Positions 23,292 to 34,369 of a DNA stretch of 64,000 bases are shown in pieces. The stretch is from NCBI GenBank assembly GCA_030544235.1, contig CM060464.1:28250152-28314151 (forward strand), written 5' to 3'. This stretch comes from Lepturacanthus savala. Taxonomy: Eukaryota > Chordata > Actinopteri > Scombriformes > Trichiuridae. A model generated the notes under the pieces. The model was not told the DNA's origin. It saw nothing but the letters and a program-made list of their open reading frames with translations, and ran no database searches. The position numbers were made by a program, and so were the translations under genes. Position 1 is the first letter of the stretch. Every line of letters starts with the position of its first letter.

Positions 23292-24517
23292 CATTTGGCG
23301 AGCAGTGTGCAAATGAATCATTCAATGTCACTTTGTGGTTGAAGGTTCATCATTTTGGCAGCCAAGATAATTCACTTGCCAATGTGTGTGTGTGTTGTGT
23401 ATGTTGGTGTGGGCGCAGATCTGCAATCTGCATCAATGTGTAATCTATATAATCTGATTCTTTATTATTATTGTTTTATTCAGTATGTTTAAAGACACTT
23501 CTCTCAGTGTTCAGTTTTCTGTACAGTCTATCGAATTGTTTATAACATGGATTATAATTTCTTCCCTCTCACCTTGTGAGAAAAAAGACCTCAGATTTTT
23601 TTTCTTCTTGTGCTTCTTTATTTTACATGACATTTCTGGAGCCACTGGAATATTTCAAGGTTTTGTCACTTTTTTTTCTTTCTGCCCAGAGCACAGGTCA
23701 ATCTGAAAAATAAGCATCAATTAAATGTTAGTGAAAAAATTTAATTTGTGGATACAAATCTGTTTATTTAATCAGCAAATTTACTTTTTGTCCGTGTTTG
23801 GCTTGAGGTGTCAGGTATTTTTCTTGGAAAGATTGATTTAACTAAAAGTTTTTTATTACTGAATGTGTGAGATGTTTTTTAAATAAATACTAATTTTGAA
23901 ACCCACTAAAATAAAATACAGAAAATGTCAAGTGTTAATGCTATTTATGGATTTTTTTGTTTTATAATTATAATTAATAATTTGTTATTCCATAATGTTC
24001 TGGAATAAAGTATGAATACAGGACGACACTCCGTGGACACACTGGGATTAAAATATTGACAACATTTTCAACGTTTTCTAACCTGCTGGCTGTTTTTCAT
24101 GTAGTCCTGGCAGAATTCTGGCAGAGGTGATAAATCACATCCTTTAGTATCCTGGATTCTTTTCTTGCCGCAGGTTTCTTGTCGCCAGTCTTTAGCAAGC
24201 CAAATGTGAAAAGCTGTGACCTCGCTGTTGCCCCCGACACCTGTTGCAGTGAATCTCACTGCCAGACAAGGTATTAGGCAAAGACAGGACACAAAGGAGA
24301 CACAAGCTGTGTCCCAATGCAGTGGCCGTACCCTTCAAAGGCTGCATATGAACACTGAATGCCTCACACAGGCAACAAGGATGTCCCATTCAAAAGCTCC
24401 TTCAAATGAATCTTCTTTTTACCAGATTTGGAGGATCATAGCATAAGTGTTGGCCATTCTTCGTGATGCCAGGCTATATCCATGCTGCTGTACTTTACAT
24501 CAGAGGACTGTTTATAC
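23292..24517. other. AT-rich non-coding DNA
   Basis: A short TG tract lies at 23383-23400. Mutually overlapping open frames at 24068-24446 on both strands carry no recognised domain. Confidence 0.45.
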
Positions 24518-25077
24518 ATTAAGTTTTAAGATCTTTTCAGGCGAGAGTAACCATTACATTACAAATATGTGGTTCAATTAAATAATGCATATTTGAAAAT
24601 GTGCCTTTTTCCAAAATTTGCATTCTCTGAATGTACAGGTATAATCACATTTCAATAAATATACATCTATTAAAATTAACAGATTGGTCCACATTAACCT
24701 GTGTTTCATTATATTAAACTATATATCAGTTTGGATTTGTATCATACCTACATTTATTTCAAACTATGTGAATTTGTCTCTCTGAAATGCTGTGGTGTAA
24801 GTAAAGTATATTCAAATTATACTAAGTTACAGTACTTGTTAATGTTACACTCCACCACATTGATAATGGAAGTGGTGTTTATTCTGATTACTTCATTTTA
24901 TAAATTAATTTAACAATTACCATTCATGCTTATTTGGGTATTTTAGATATTACATTGAAATTTCATTTATCCAATGACTAATGAGATTTATGTACAATAA
25001 TATTTACGAGAGACTGCCATTATGTATTATGTATTTATACAACGGGCAGAATACCATTGATTAACACTGTTCGCTAT
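24518..25077. repeat. Local duplication, copy A
   Basis: The first half (24518-24757) matches 25078-25281, sharing TTTTAAGAT, ATTACATTA, TTTCATTATATTAAA, AGTTTGGATTT and ATCATACCTACATT. The second half (24755-25075) matches 27748-28190, sharing ATTTCAAACTATGTGAA, CCACCACATTG, AATGGAA and CAATGACTAATGAGAT. It contains AGTAAAGTA-type words of the dispersed fish repeat, but similarity continues beyond that repeat's expected CCACCAC end, which favours local duplication over independent insertion. Confidence 0.75.
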
Positions 25078-25300
25078 GTTAGGTTTTAAGATAGATCTTT
25101 TCAGATGAATAATTATTACATTACCAATATGTGGTCAGTTTATAGGTATCACCACATTTTAATAACATGTATTAAATATACATAAATATACATGTATTAA
25201 AAAATAACAGATCCATTCATAATAAATTGTTTCATTATATTAAATTACAAAAAAGTTTGGATTTTTATCATACCTACATTATACACTGAATAACAATTGA
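25078..25300. repeat. Local duplication, copy B (left half)
   Basis: Tandem partner of copy A, starting where copy A ends; the repeat unit is about 560 bases. Copies differ by many substitutions and small indels, so the duplication is old. After about 25285 the match becomes faint. Confidence 0.75.
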
Positions 25301-25828
25301 CTGTGTTTCTCTGTGGAAGGTATGGTCAGGTAGTTGTGTTGAAGCTGAGCTGCTGCTGTCAGCAACTACACTGCTGTTCAATCGCAGAATGACCGGAGTG
25401 TGTCCTCCCGTCTTCAGAAGCCAGAGCCACTTAAGAGAGAGAGACAGCTCATGAAGGAAGACATGAAGCTGCAGAGGAGAGGAGAGGGGAGGAGAGGACT
25501 GACAGGCTCTTCTAGTTGAAACTTTTCTCCAAATTTAATGAATGGAGTAACTGTTAAATAGATTATATATTTTGTTTATAGCACCGTTTACAATAAATAA
25601 ATAGGTTAGTAACAAATAATGTTTGGCAAGATGAGAAAATCAAAAAATACTGTTTTAAGAAGAATTAATCCAGTTTCTCGTTATTTAAAAGTCCATTGTG
25701 TCATTTTATATATACCATATATGAAACTTTTTTATGTTTGTTTTTTTGACACAAAATGTCAAATTGGTGTAATTTAAAATGTGTTTAGGGCTTTGCCACA
25801 TGGCAGTTTTGTCACTGACCCAAATGCA
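25301..25828. other. Non-coding DNA with a polypurine patch
   Basis: A GA-rich tract (GAGAGAGACAG through GGAGAGGAGAGGGGAGG) lies at 25433-25498. The rest is AT-rich with no genes recognised. Confidence 0.5.
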
Positions 25829-25829
25829 A

Positions 25830-25924
<95 letters not shown>
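25829..25924. repeat. (ATT)n microsatellite
   Basis: About 32 perfect ATT units, one of two long ATT arrays in this part of the window. Confidence 0.97.
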
Positions 25925-25925
<1 letters not shown>

Positions 25926-26555
25926 ATTAGATTTAGGCCTTAGAAAAGATGTTTATTTATATTTTTTGGTTTAGATAAGCAGGGAGTCCCTGCTGGTGCT
26001 GCTACACCCGTACTGGCCACCACAAAATTAAAATCCAAAAATTCAGATTTTTTTACTAGCTATGTCCCGATTGTCAAGGCGATTGCTAGGTGACAAGAGC
26101 AGCAATACATGATGCAAGGGTAAAGCATGAACAGCTGGTGACGCATATAGGAAATCCTCCATAAAGCAGACCATCTTTTTTACCAACGCTCGCTCGGCCT
26201 TCGTGATCTACGGACATGTAGACCCTGTCCTTAGTAGGATGTGGCCCTTCTGATTCAGATACAACTACAGGGAATAAGATGGTAGGTCACTTGTCATCTA
26301 TAGACTTGGTGTCTGACTATGTTTTCTTTTGTTATATCAAAATTTTGCAGTAGCTTGAATCTGAAATTGCAACAGAAGGTTAAAGCCTGGATTTGATTAT
26401 TTTAACTCCTCTGACATGACTTGAGTGCTCTAAAGAGGTTAAAGTGTAAACAGGAGATCAATCCATTAACATACCCTATATCCATTCACCAGTTGTATTT
26501 CTGACGTTTCTGCCTCCCGGGACTCAGACTCGGACAGAGTTTTCAGCTTCTGACA
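25925..26555. other. Non-coding DNA with a possible dispersed-repeat fragment
   Basis: The segment at about 26060-26290 (GATTGCTAGGTGACAAGAGC, then CGCTCGCTCGGCCTTCGTGA and TTAGTAGGATGTGGCCCTTC) resembles dispersed fish repeat sequence I have seen before but cannot name. No ends or coding remnant were found. Confidence 0.3.
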
Positions 26556-26559
26556 AGGA

Positions 26560-26770
26560 AGCTGTCAAAATAAAACAGTGAAGCGGCCTCCGTTTTGTTT
26601 TTCGCACTTTCATACATCAAAGTCATGGAGGGAAGCTCGGTCCAAAGAGGTCACAACCATTGAAACGATCAATCAAAGTGAACAATGGTGTGACTTCATC
26701 AAACCAGCTGATGCCACACTATCTGTCATCATTGTAGCCTTGGTTCCCACACCTCCACCTACAGAAAGAA
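26560..26770. promoter_or_regulatory. Candidate conserved non-coding element
   Basis: Unique sequence with GATCAATCAAAG (near 26668-26680) and GACTTCATCAAACCAGC (26691-26707). Short opposing open frames are featureless. The regulatory role is inferred. Confidence 0.3.
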
Positions 26771-27215
26771 AAGAAAAATGAGTCCTCCGCATTTTTACAG
26801 AAAAAAGCAGGCCACATTTACAGAAGTCCTCATCCTTCTTTAGGCAAATCGTGTTCCTGGGGTCACGCAATCTTTGACACTTGTGAGCTCACATGGGTTC
26901 CTGTCAAGGCTCCTGAATAGCTACAGTGGATATCCCCATTATGTGCCTCATCCCCCCACCTTAAGTTACAGCATCAATTGTCTTATTTTTAATTTGTATA
27001 CAATAGAAAGTCTTTAATATGCTCCAATACATAGAAGATAAAACACTGAACTGTAACCTCATTCATTACCTCAACATTTATCCTCTAATTAATCCTCTTT
27101 TTGATAAACCTTCCAATAAGAATTATAGTTTACCATACCTTAAATTACAAGCAGCTTCATTTTCAAAACCTGCAAAGCAAGGCTAAAATTTAAAAACTAA
27201 AAAATACCACCCTGT
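26771..27215. other. Non-coding DNA, nothing recognised
   Basis: AT-rich sequence without genes or element ends. Confidence 0.5.
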
Positions 27216-27219
27216 AAAA

Positions 27220-27480
27220 TTACCTGAAAGCTTCTACGGCCTTCATCTTGTCCATTTCACAGTTTCCAAGTAGCCCTCTCTCGGTCTAACAGCTTCAATT
27301 TGCATAAAAATGAGCCTGCCTTGTGTGAGAGTGATGCAACATCTGTGCTGATCAGAATTAATTGAAATCTGTAATGTTGTGCAGCAGTGCTAATTCGTCG
27401 CATTACTAGCAGCATATAAAGAAGCATTATGCTATTTAGGAACATCTATTCACTACCCCTGATTGAGACATGAGCTAAAC
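27220..27480. promoter_or_regulatory. Candidate enhancer with a POU octamer and TTAATTG site
   Basis: A perfect ATTTGCAT octamer lies at 27298-27305. GAATTAATTG spans 27356-27364, and GCTAATTCGTCGCATTACTA follows near 27389. The sequence is unique and complex, with no coding frame of note. Octamer plus homeodomain sites are typical of POU/SOX-era developmental enhancers; that reading is inference. Confidence 0.45.
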
Positions 27481-27747
27481 ACTTACAGTAACTGTACTGC
27501 AGCAGTGGAAGCTGGGTTCTTTGGAGGATTTAGGATTTGTCGAGTATAATGCAGCAAAAAAATATATATATTTAATGCATGTATACAATATATGTCCAGT
27601 GCCATATCCAGTGGTCTACTGGACAGTGATAGAATTGATAGATAGCAAACTATAGAAGTATTACCAACTGAATATACTTTATAGTACTAAAGTACTGTGT
27701 TTCTTTTGAGAAATCCTGGAGAGTTTTACCTCCTTGGGGCGTAATTG
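27481..27747. other. AT-rich non-coding DNA
   Basis: Nothing recognised except a CAGCAGTGGAAGC string at 27502-27514 that could be an eroded end of a hAT-like repeat. Confidence 0.35.
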
Positions 27748-27838
27748 TTTATTTCAAACTATGTGAAGGTATGTGTCTTTGATGGAACAGTTCTGATGTC
27801 TAAAACATGATATAGAAATATAACCACACACTGATTTT

Positions 27839-27918
<80 letters not shown>

Positions 27919-28190
27919 TGTAATGGGCCACAGGCCAAGACAAGAATTAAATATACAATATTCCCTTTGAAATGTAATGGCGTAAGTGAAGTACATTTAA
28001 ATTATACTTAAGTACAGTACTTGATTAAATGTTACATTCCACCACATTGCTAATGGAACTGGCCAACAATTAACAATTACAGTGGTTTCACATCTGAAAT
28101 TTAATTCATTCAATGACTAATGAGATCTGTTTGTATACATAATATATACAAATGGCATATTATCTAATACTGAAGCAGATTAACGTTGTC
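27748..28190. repeat. Local duplication, copy C, interrupted by an (ATT)n array
   Basis: Matches the second half of copy A (24755-25075). It starts with the shared ATTTCAAACTATGTGAA and resumes after the array with GAAATGTAATGGCGTAAGTG, ACATTCCACCACATTGCTAA and ATTCAATGACTAATGAGAT. The ATT array at 27841-27918 (about 26 units) and some flank were inserted or expanded inside the copy. The Asn-rich open frame here is just the array read on the minus strand. Confidence 0.7.
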
Positions 28191-28955
28191 ATTATCACGT
28201 TAACAATAGTTTACTTGCAAAAGTCAGTCAGAAAATAAACCTGACTTTTCTCCCTGGGTTGTGTCTGCTGCTGCACGGGTTCTTTACAGATTTGTACAGT
28301 TATTTAATTAGTGTAAACCTGTCTTCTCCACTCTATACCATGCACGTTATCAACTGACTGATTGCCTGACTGATGAGAGCCTCAAACCGGGTCCTGATTT
28401 GTCTCCTAATCCCAAGGCCTTGTTTTGAAGAGAGTATAAATAAGCATTTTGCTTCAAGGCTTATGATTTTAGTTTTGTGCTTGCATATTCTCAAATTAGA
28501 CATTACACAAAGGGTTGGTTGAAACAACAACAAATAATAATAATAAAAATTATAACAATAATAAACAACTAATCCAGCCAAAACAAGAAGTACATAAGTA
28601 AAAATGAAATGGGGAAAAAAATGATAAGTCTGCTACCTGAATGCTCTGCACACACAAAAACAGGAAATAGATTAATGATGCAATAAGAGACTTCGATTTA
28701 ATACATCTGTGAGTTTTTTACTAATTTTGGACCAAATGCACATATGAACCTTTCGATAGTGCCAACTCCAACTACACTGAACCCCCAAACTCACCTAATT
28801 ATTGTAGATGGTGTAATCAGGGAATTGCAGCAGTTTTACCTGTGACGTATGGGGTCAGTGGAACAATTGCACCTATTTATTCCGTCTTAATCGGGAGACA
28901 GGGATGTGAAAGGAAGTAAGGGGAAGTTTGGGAGGGGGCCACATCAACTAACAGG
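28191..28955. other. Non-coding DNA, nothing recognised
   Basis: An A/T-rich AAT-type run lies at 28528-28575. No gene was recognised. Confidence 0.5.
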
Positions 28956-28959
28956 ATTT

Positions 28960-29275
28960 GACTCTAAACCCACGTGTGCATTAGGCGGGCGATGATCTGT
29001 AAAGCTGCGCTCCGCTGGGGTACGCTAGCGAGTCTCTTTTACGCTGTGATCTATTGCCCTGCTTTAGCAGCGGCGATCTATCACACGGAACTGGCAGTAA
29101 CGGATGAGAATGATCTGCTGGAAAAACTCTCTCATTTGTCTCTGTCGCAGCCAGTGAACTAGAGGAGACGCTAATACAGGGAGACGGCCCAGGGAGGGGA
29201 TATAATTATGTCTCGGCACTCTTCTGCTCGCTGGCTGAGTATGGAAGGCATATTAGGAAATAATAAAACCAGGCC
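28960..29275. promoter_or_regulatory. CpG-containing candidate conserved element
   Basis: One of the most complex stretches of the window, with about a dozen CpGs in 250 bases, a TATAATTATG motif near 29200 and a 62-codon open frame (28974-29162) without known domain. It abuts a long pyrimidine tract. An enhancer or small exon is possible; no splice-bounded frame convinced me. Confidence 0.4.
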
Positions 29276-29422
29276 TCGCTTCTCTTCTCTCTGCTTTTTT
29301 CCCTCCATTCTTTCTTCTTTCCCCCCGCTATCTTTTCTCTTTTACTTGCCATTTCCCGTCCTCCGTCTTTTGTCTCCTTCCGTGACAGTTTCTTCTCTTC
29401 TATAATCTCTCTTTCTGCCATA
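29276..29422 (+). repeat. Long polypyrimidine (C/T) tract
   Basis: About 145 bases with few purines, built of TTCTCTTC, CCCTCC and TTTCTTC words. It has triplex-forming potential, and the complementary purine strand yields a Lys/Glu/Arg-rich spurious open frame. Confidence 0.7.
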
Positions 29423-30090
29423 AGCATTTCATTTGCTCCCGCACCAGCATCAACTTGGTTTGCCAGTTTTATGATTTCGGTCTCTACTGAAACCCTTAAG
29501 TTTAGCTACAGGTAATGAAAAAAGGAGATGTACATATCTGTATGTACTTACTCTTTATCCAGTTATTTATCCAGTTGTTGGGTGGTTATTTATGTATGTA
29601 ACCTCACACAGAACCTCACAAAGAATTTGAAGAAATATGTTTTGAATCACTCAGTTTGTTGCCAGTTGACATAAATCGCACTTTATGAAATTATGCTTTA
29701 GTCCCAGTGATAAGAAACAGTGAGAAATAGTCAGAGCTGCCACAAAAAAACATGGTTGGCAGAGAAAAGAGTCCAGATTTATACCTCAAGCCCAAAATAG
29801 ACGTACCACATACACAGACACAGCCGCAGCTGATCAAGTTCAAACAGGACATTCAATTAATTCTTGTCTGTGATTTTAATCAAAATCTGGATCATCAAAC
29901 CAGTTTCAGATAAGATGACCTAAGGTCTATACTTAAAATAGTCCTTCAATCACGTGTGCCAAATACTATTCGCACAAGATCATTATTATCACTGAAAGTC
30001 TGTTATCACTTAAACACAGGATGTAATTTACAGTGGAATTTTTACATTACAAATTCCAGACATGACAGATTCACACATGAAATAAATCGA
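29423..30090. other. Non-coding DNA, nothing recognised
   Basis: Ordinary single-copy sequence without genes or element ends. Confidence 0.5.
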
Positions 30091-30096
30091 TGACAA

Positions 30097-30540
30097 TCAC
30101 AAAGGATTTATTTGCAAATCGTTGAACGTCTCCAGGTGATACTGCTGCGGTACGAATGAGGTTTGAGTCAACAGGCTTTTTGGAGAGAGGAACAAGCACA
30201 AAGGACTTGCAGCCAGCTCTCCTCTGGGTCTGGCCATCAGGCCTGAATTGCTTTTCTCTCTGGGTTCCAGTTTGGATTTGGTGATAAGTGCTGAGGCCAG
30301 GCAGTACTTGGACTCTGAATGCAGCCTGACGGCGAAGCCAGAGCTGTTGCCTCCCATCTGTGTTGGGGTAGACAAGGCTAGAGGCATCGCCTCAAACCCA
30401 GAGACCAGGCAGAACCGTGTCAGCTACAAAGCCAAAACAGAGGCACTTTGTATACCATTTCACACTTTAAACAGCTCTAAAGCGATCTGTGAATATGATT
30501 ATTTTAACAATAATGCTTTTAAACCCTTTCTTGGTAGATG
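30097..30540. other. Unassigned segment open on both strands
   Basis: Minus strand 30097-30387 (96 codons) and plus strand 30248-30541 (97 codons) overlap and both stay open across a GC-richer stretch. Neither product has a motif, signal peptide or domain I recognise. It may be a conserved non-coding island or a worn retrocopy. I do not call a gene. Confidence 0.3.
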
Positions 30541-31001
30541 ATTCTATGAAGGCTTCTTAAATTTGGTGTTATAGACACATTCTGTAAGGCAGTTCTTTCT
30601 CTCAGCCCACATTTCAAAGAATTTTTTTTTTGTGTCTGGAAGATGGAAAAAAAAAATGTCACTTACAGAAGCTGCACCACTATAAAAATTCTTGTATTAT
30701 TCTGTATTCTGAAATAATTAAAGAATATTTTATAATTACCTTTGGTGGACTTCATTTGGAGAATTTCATTTAGCACTTTACATTTCCTTATTTTTAAACC
30801 TTTTAAGTGGGAGGTCTGTATCTTAACCTTCAAACAGACTAAGTATCTATTGTAAGTGTCATGTTGTATAAAAGACATCCGCAGCCTGGTGAGTCAGCTG
30901 CCCCGTCGCCTCTTAGCTCCTGTAGGAAGGAAACAACCACTGTGCTCTGGGTATCGTTCCCATCGAAAGCTGGCTCAGAGGCACACAGGACATCTACAGG
31001 A

Positions 31002-31003
<2 letters not shown>
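30541..31003. other. Non-coding DNA, nothing recognised
   Basis: AT-rich to 30880, then short GC-richer sequence before the TG array. Confidence 0.5.
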
Positions 31004-31004
<1 letters not shown>

Positions 31005-31062
<58 letters not shown>

Positions 31063-31074
31063 TGCGTGTGTGTG
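31005..31074. repeat. (TG)n microsatellite
   Basis: About 25 clean TG units followed by an imperfect GGTGTGTGTGCG extension. Three overlapping Cys/Val-rich frames arise from it. Confidence 0.95.
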
Positions 31075-31534
31075 CAGACCATTTGTGTTGTGTTTACTAT
31101 ACTATATGTCTGCAGATATAAATAGATACAGACACAGATATACATGTATATCTATGTCTGTAAACTTTTCATCTGAATATTATAAGATGCATGATTAATG
31201 CAATGTTAAAGGTAGGATAATATCGGTATACAGGCACTGATATTGTAATGAATACACTTAAAAGTCTATTTTTTGAGTGCCTACTTTTACGTCAGCTCCT
31301 ATAAAACCTTGATGAAGCTCTTCCTACTAACAACTTGTTGACATGCAAGCATGTCATGCTTACAATGTCATGATAATGGTGTGATTTCATTTAATCATGG
31401 CATGGTTTCTTTTCATTTTTAGACCAAAAGAGGAAGCATTGCAGCAATGAACAGAAGAAGATGAAGCAGAGCTGCCGCAGCCTCCTACTGTTTAAATTCA
31501 TTTTCAAATATTGAAATTATTATTCAGAAGTAAA

Positions 31535-31864
31535 AAGGGAAACATCAACATGTCAAAAATGAAATTGCTCTTTTCTTATATCATCTCAACCAAAATGAAA
31601 GAAATTTCTTAAGTTTATTGCACAAATGCATTGATTTTAATTTAGGGCATTTTGACTGCACTTATGGAAGAGTGGGGAAGTGATACAAAAACTGCAATTT
31701 ATTAAAATTAATATAATGTATATAGCCTCATATCACAAACATGTGAGATTATTATGAGGAATACCAAGAATATGACAATATTACACCTTGTTAAGTTTGA
31801 AGATTATAAAGAATAACAAACCCATAGGGTTATTTTTGAATCTACTTATGCATTTAGAGGTTAA
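31535..31864 (+). mobile_element. Right-end relic of a piggyBac-like repeat
   Basis: Shares with 33021-33160 the words AACATGTCAAAAATGAAAT, ATGACAATATTACACCTT, TTAAGTTTGAAGATTATA, AATAACAAACCCATAGGG and CTACTTATGCAT, in the same order and orientation, ending in TTAA at 31861-31864. It keeps about 180 bases (31570-31770) that the other copy lacks. Similarity continues a few bases past TTAA, so it may be part of a local duplication instead of a separate insertion. Confidence 0.6.
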
Positions 31865-32076
31865 GCCAATACTGAACGAAGTTGCATACAACCTGACCTA
31901 CATAAACACAAATATGAACTACATATTAAATGTATATGGGAGTTCTTATGTAGTTCATACATATGTAGTTCATATATAAGGTTACCCATATGAATCACTC
32001 TGCCTTTATTAGTGCATTTTGCTATTAGTACATGTTAGCTAAGTTGATATTTGATTGTTAAATACTAATGAGACTG

Positions 32077-33154
32077 TTAACCTTTGGATGCCTGACCTAC
32101 CAATACATACACTCTTCCACATGTGGAGTCAAAAATGACCCCAATTAAAATCAATGTGTTTTTACAATAAACATAAGACATAATTTTAGTTAGAGATGAT
32201 ATATTTTGTTCAACCAATGGGAAATTAAATTTTTCACATGTTTTTTTTTTTTTTTTTTTTTTCGCATTTTACCACATAACAATCAATCCATCTGGTATCA
32301 AAACATGGTTGTGTGTCCCTCAATTTATTTGAGAATGAAAATGAACATTAAATAGGTCTGGAGACCATAACACTGCCCACTTCTGCTGGCCTGTGTGCTT
32401 TTCTCCTGTTGGTGTGTCTCAGCAGTTCTTGTCACTCCCAACCTTCCCGTGATGTAGGTTGGTAGGTTCCCACACACAGTGGTGATGTTGTGACCTTTGT
32501 GTCTGAATCCACTGAACAACTGACAGACAGTGTTATTCCCCAGATTCTTCTCCTGGTCTTCCCCAGGTTTTCTCCTTGTGTACAGGATCCCATCGATTGC
32601 ATATGGGGTGCATGGGGTAATGCACTAATTGCTTGCACTAAATGCAGTATCTCTGTGCAATGGTCACAGCCAGTAGCAAGTAGTTTGTGACAGCTGCACA
32701 CAGTGAGAAGAGAGAAGATGTTTGTGTGAACATATGTGTGAACAGTGTTATGGTCTCCAGACCTATTGAATGGTCTCTGTTTGTCCTCCATAGTCAGACA
32801 GATGGACACACAAATAACGGATTTTGACATGTTTTTATACAGCTGCACACAGTGAGAAGAGAGAAGATGTTTGTGTGTACATATGTGTGAACAGTGTTAT
32901 GGTCCCCAGACCGACTAAATGTTCTCTGTCCTCCTTATAGTCAAAAAAAACACACAAACATGTTTTGATATCTGATAAATTGATTGTTATGTGGTAAAAT
33001 ATGAATAAAACTGTAAAAATAAACATGTCAAAAATGAAATGAATCTTTCCTAAACCTATAACATGACAATATTACACCTTTTAAGTTTGAAGATTATAGA
33101 CAATAACAAACCCATGGGGTCATTTCTGACCCTACTTATGCATCTACAGGTTAA
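32077..33154. mobile_element. piggyBac-like non-autonomous element with long inverted ends
   Basis: Starts TTAACCTTTGGATGC (32077) and ends, read inverted from 33154, TTAACCTGTAGATGC. TTAA ends and a GGGTCA(N)TGACCC-like inner motif in both arms are piggyBac features. A second inverted pair lies inside: TTTTACCACATAACAATCAAT at 32268-32288 and its complement at about 32979-32999. The interior has a direct repeat (CACAGTGAGAAGAGAGAAGA, GTTATGGTCNCCAGACC) at 32696-32770 and 32845-32938, plus an inverted copy of the second word near 32359. An 138-codon minus-strand frame is not a recognisable transposase, so it would depend on an outside source. Confidence 0.65.
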
Positions 33155-33485
33155 ACCAATATTCAAGATACCAAGACAAAGAGGTTCCTGTATAATCATA
33201 GATTATCTTAAATTCTGATGTTACATCCTTAATTTTTGCTGGATTATATGAATGCTACTAGTTCGGCATCACCAGACCAATTGGCAAACACAAATTAGTC
33301 TGAAACCGTTTAATAGCGTAATAAATATACACAGGCTATTTACCAAATCCTGTCAGAAATACCAAAAACATATCATTCTTATGATCAAAGATGGAGTTGT
33401 TTGTTCTTCTTTTAGAAAAATCCTGGTTGTTTAATGTGTCCACGGTGCTCCTCAGTCACTCATCCTATCAAACCCACCCATATCA
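33155..33485. other. Non-coding DNA, nothing recognised
   Basis: Ordinary AT-rich sequence to the right of the element. Confidence 0.5.
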
Positions 33486-33489
33486 TATA

Positions 33490-33830
33490 GGATTGTGATT
33501 GGGTGGGCCAGGTCGGGTGGAAATCTGTCAGAATGGGAGGGGGTCAGACACATCTGCCAGGGCAAATAAAACATGAGCTCGCAGATTTGTCTGGTTCCCA
33601 GGGTAGAATGTCACACCTCTTAAACACTGAAAATCACATCTGTTATGGTGACTTGTCAAATGTAAATCGTTTTAGCCAGCATTTCATAGAAATTAAAACT
33701 GCTAACGCAAAATATTTTCAGTGTGTAAGATCAGACGGAGGATTTCCTGTGAATGACAGAGAAGCACGTCACACTGCCTCATGTGTCACTTCAGTAACAA
33801 GAACTGATCTTATCCCCCACGATTTGTTTA
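33490..33830. promoter_or_regulatory. Candidate conserved non-coding element within a 137-codon open frame
   Basis: Complex unique sequence with TGACTTGTCAAATGTAAATC near 33649 and GAAATTAAAACTGCTAACGC near 33690. The plus-strand frame 33503-33916 is open for 137 codons but lacks domain, repeat or signal features. I read it as a conserved island that happens to lack stops. An orphan exon cannot be excluded. Confidence 0.35.
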
Positions 33831-34369
33831 AGTGGCTAAAGTCACTTTCTAAATCTTTTTTAACCTCTATGTGTGCATATTCCCACACGTGTGCTTCAGA
33901 AAAAAATACAAAATAATAGACAGATGTATAGTAGATGTGGAAATCTGCAAAGGAATAATATTGAGATTATTAAACAAAGCAGGTAAAAAATTATGTAATA
34001 CTTCCTTCCAAGTTGTGAAGGAAGAGGTTCCTTAATATTAAAGACGCAAACACAAAAGACCTGTTCCTCCAGAATCTAATGTGCATGTATGCTACCCTGT
34101 GCTATGGCAATAAATAATAAACATAATAATAATAACATGCATAACATAATAATAATAGCTGGGTTTCAATTAACTGCTGGGCCCCTTGGGTGCAGGTGTA
34201 TATTTTGACAAATAACCACCAGTTTCAAATTAACACAGAATCTAATTTATTTAAAAAAAATATCAAGGAAGAAGACATGATCACTGACGCTTCTTCACTT
34301 TCCCCCCACCTATGCATTTTCTTCCTGTCAGTGAAGAGCATCCTCTATGATAGCAAATCGTCGATCGCC
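33831..34369. other. AT-rich DNA upstream of the pogo relic
   Basis: AATAATA-rich runs lie at 34107-34155. No terminal repeat for the downstream relic was identified here. Confidence 0.4.

Noticed and set aside
22985..23443. The longest open frame (152 codons)
   Set aside because: It is built from a G-rich tract and facing CA/TG microsatellites, giving Gly, His-Thr and Cys-Val runs, and overlapping frames on the other strand look the same.
24068..24446. Overlapping frames on both strands
   Set aside because: They contradict each other, and none shows a known motif.
27754..27996. Asn-rich minus-strand open frame
   Set aside because: It is the ATT array read as a homopolymer of Asn codons.
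32432..32848. 138-codon minus-strand frame inside the piggyBac-like element
   Set aside because: No transposase motif could be recognised, and the region consists of direct and inverted internal repeats.
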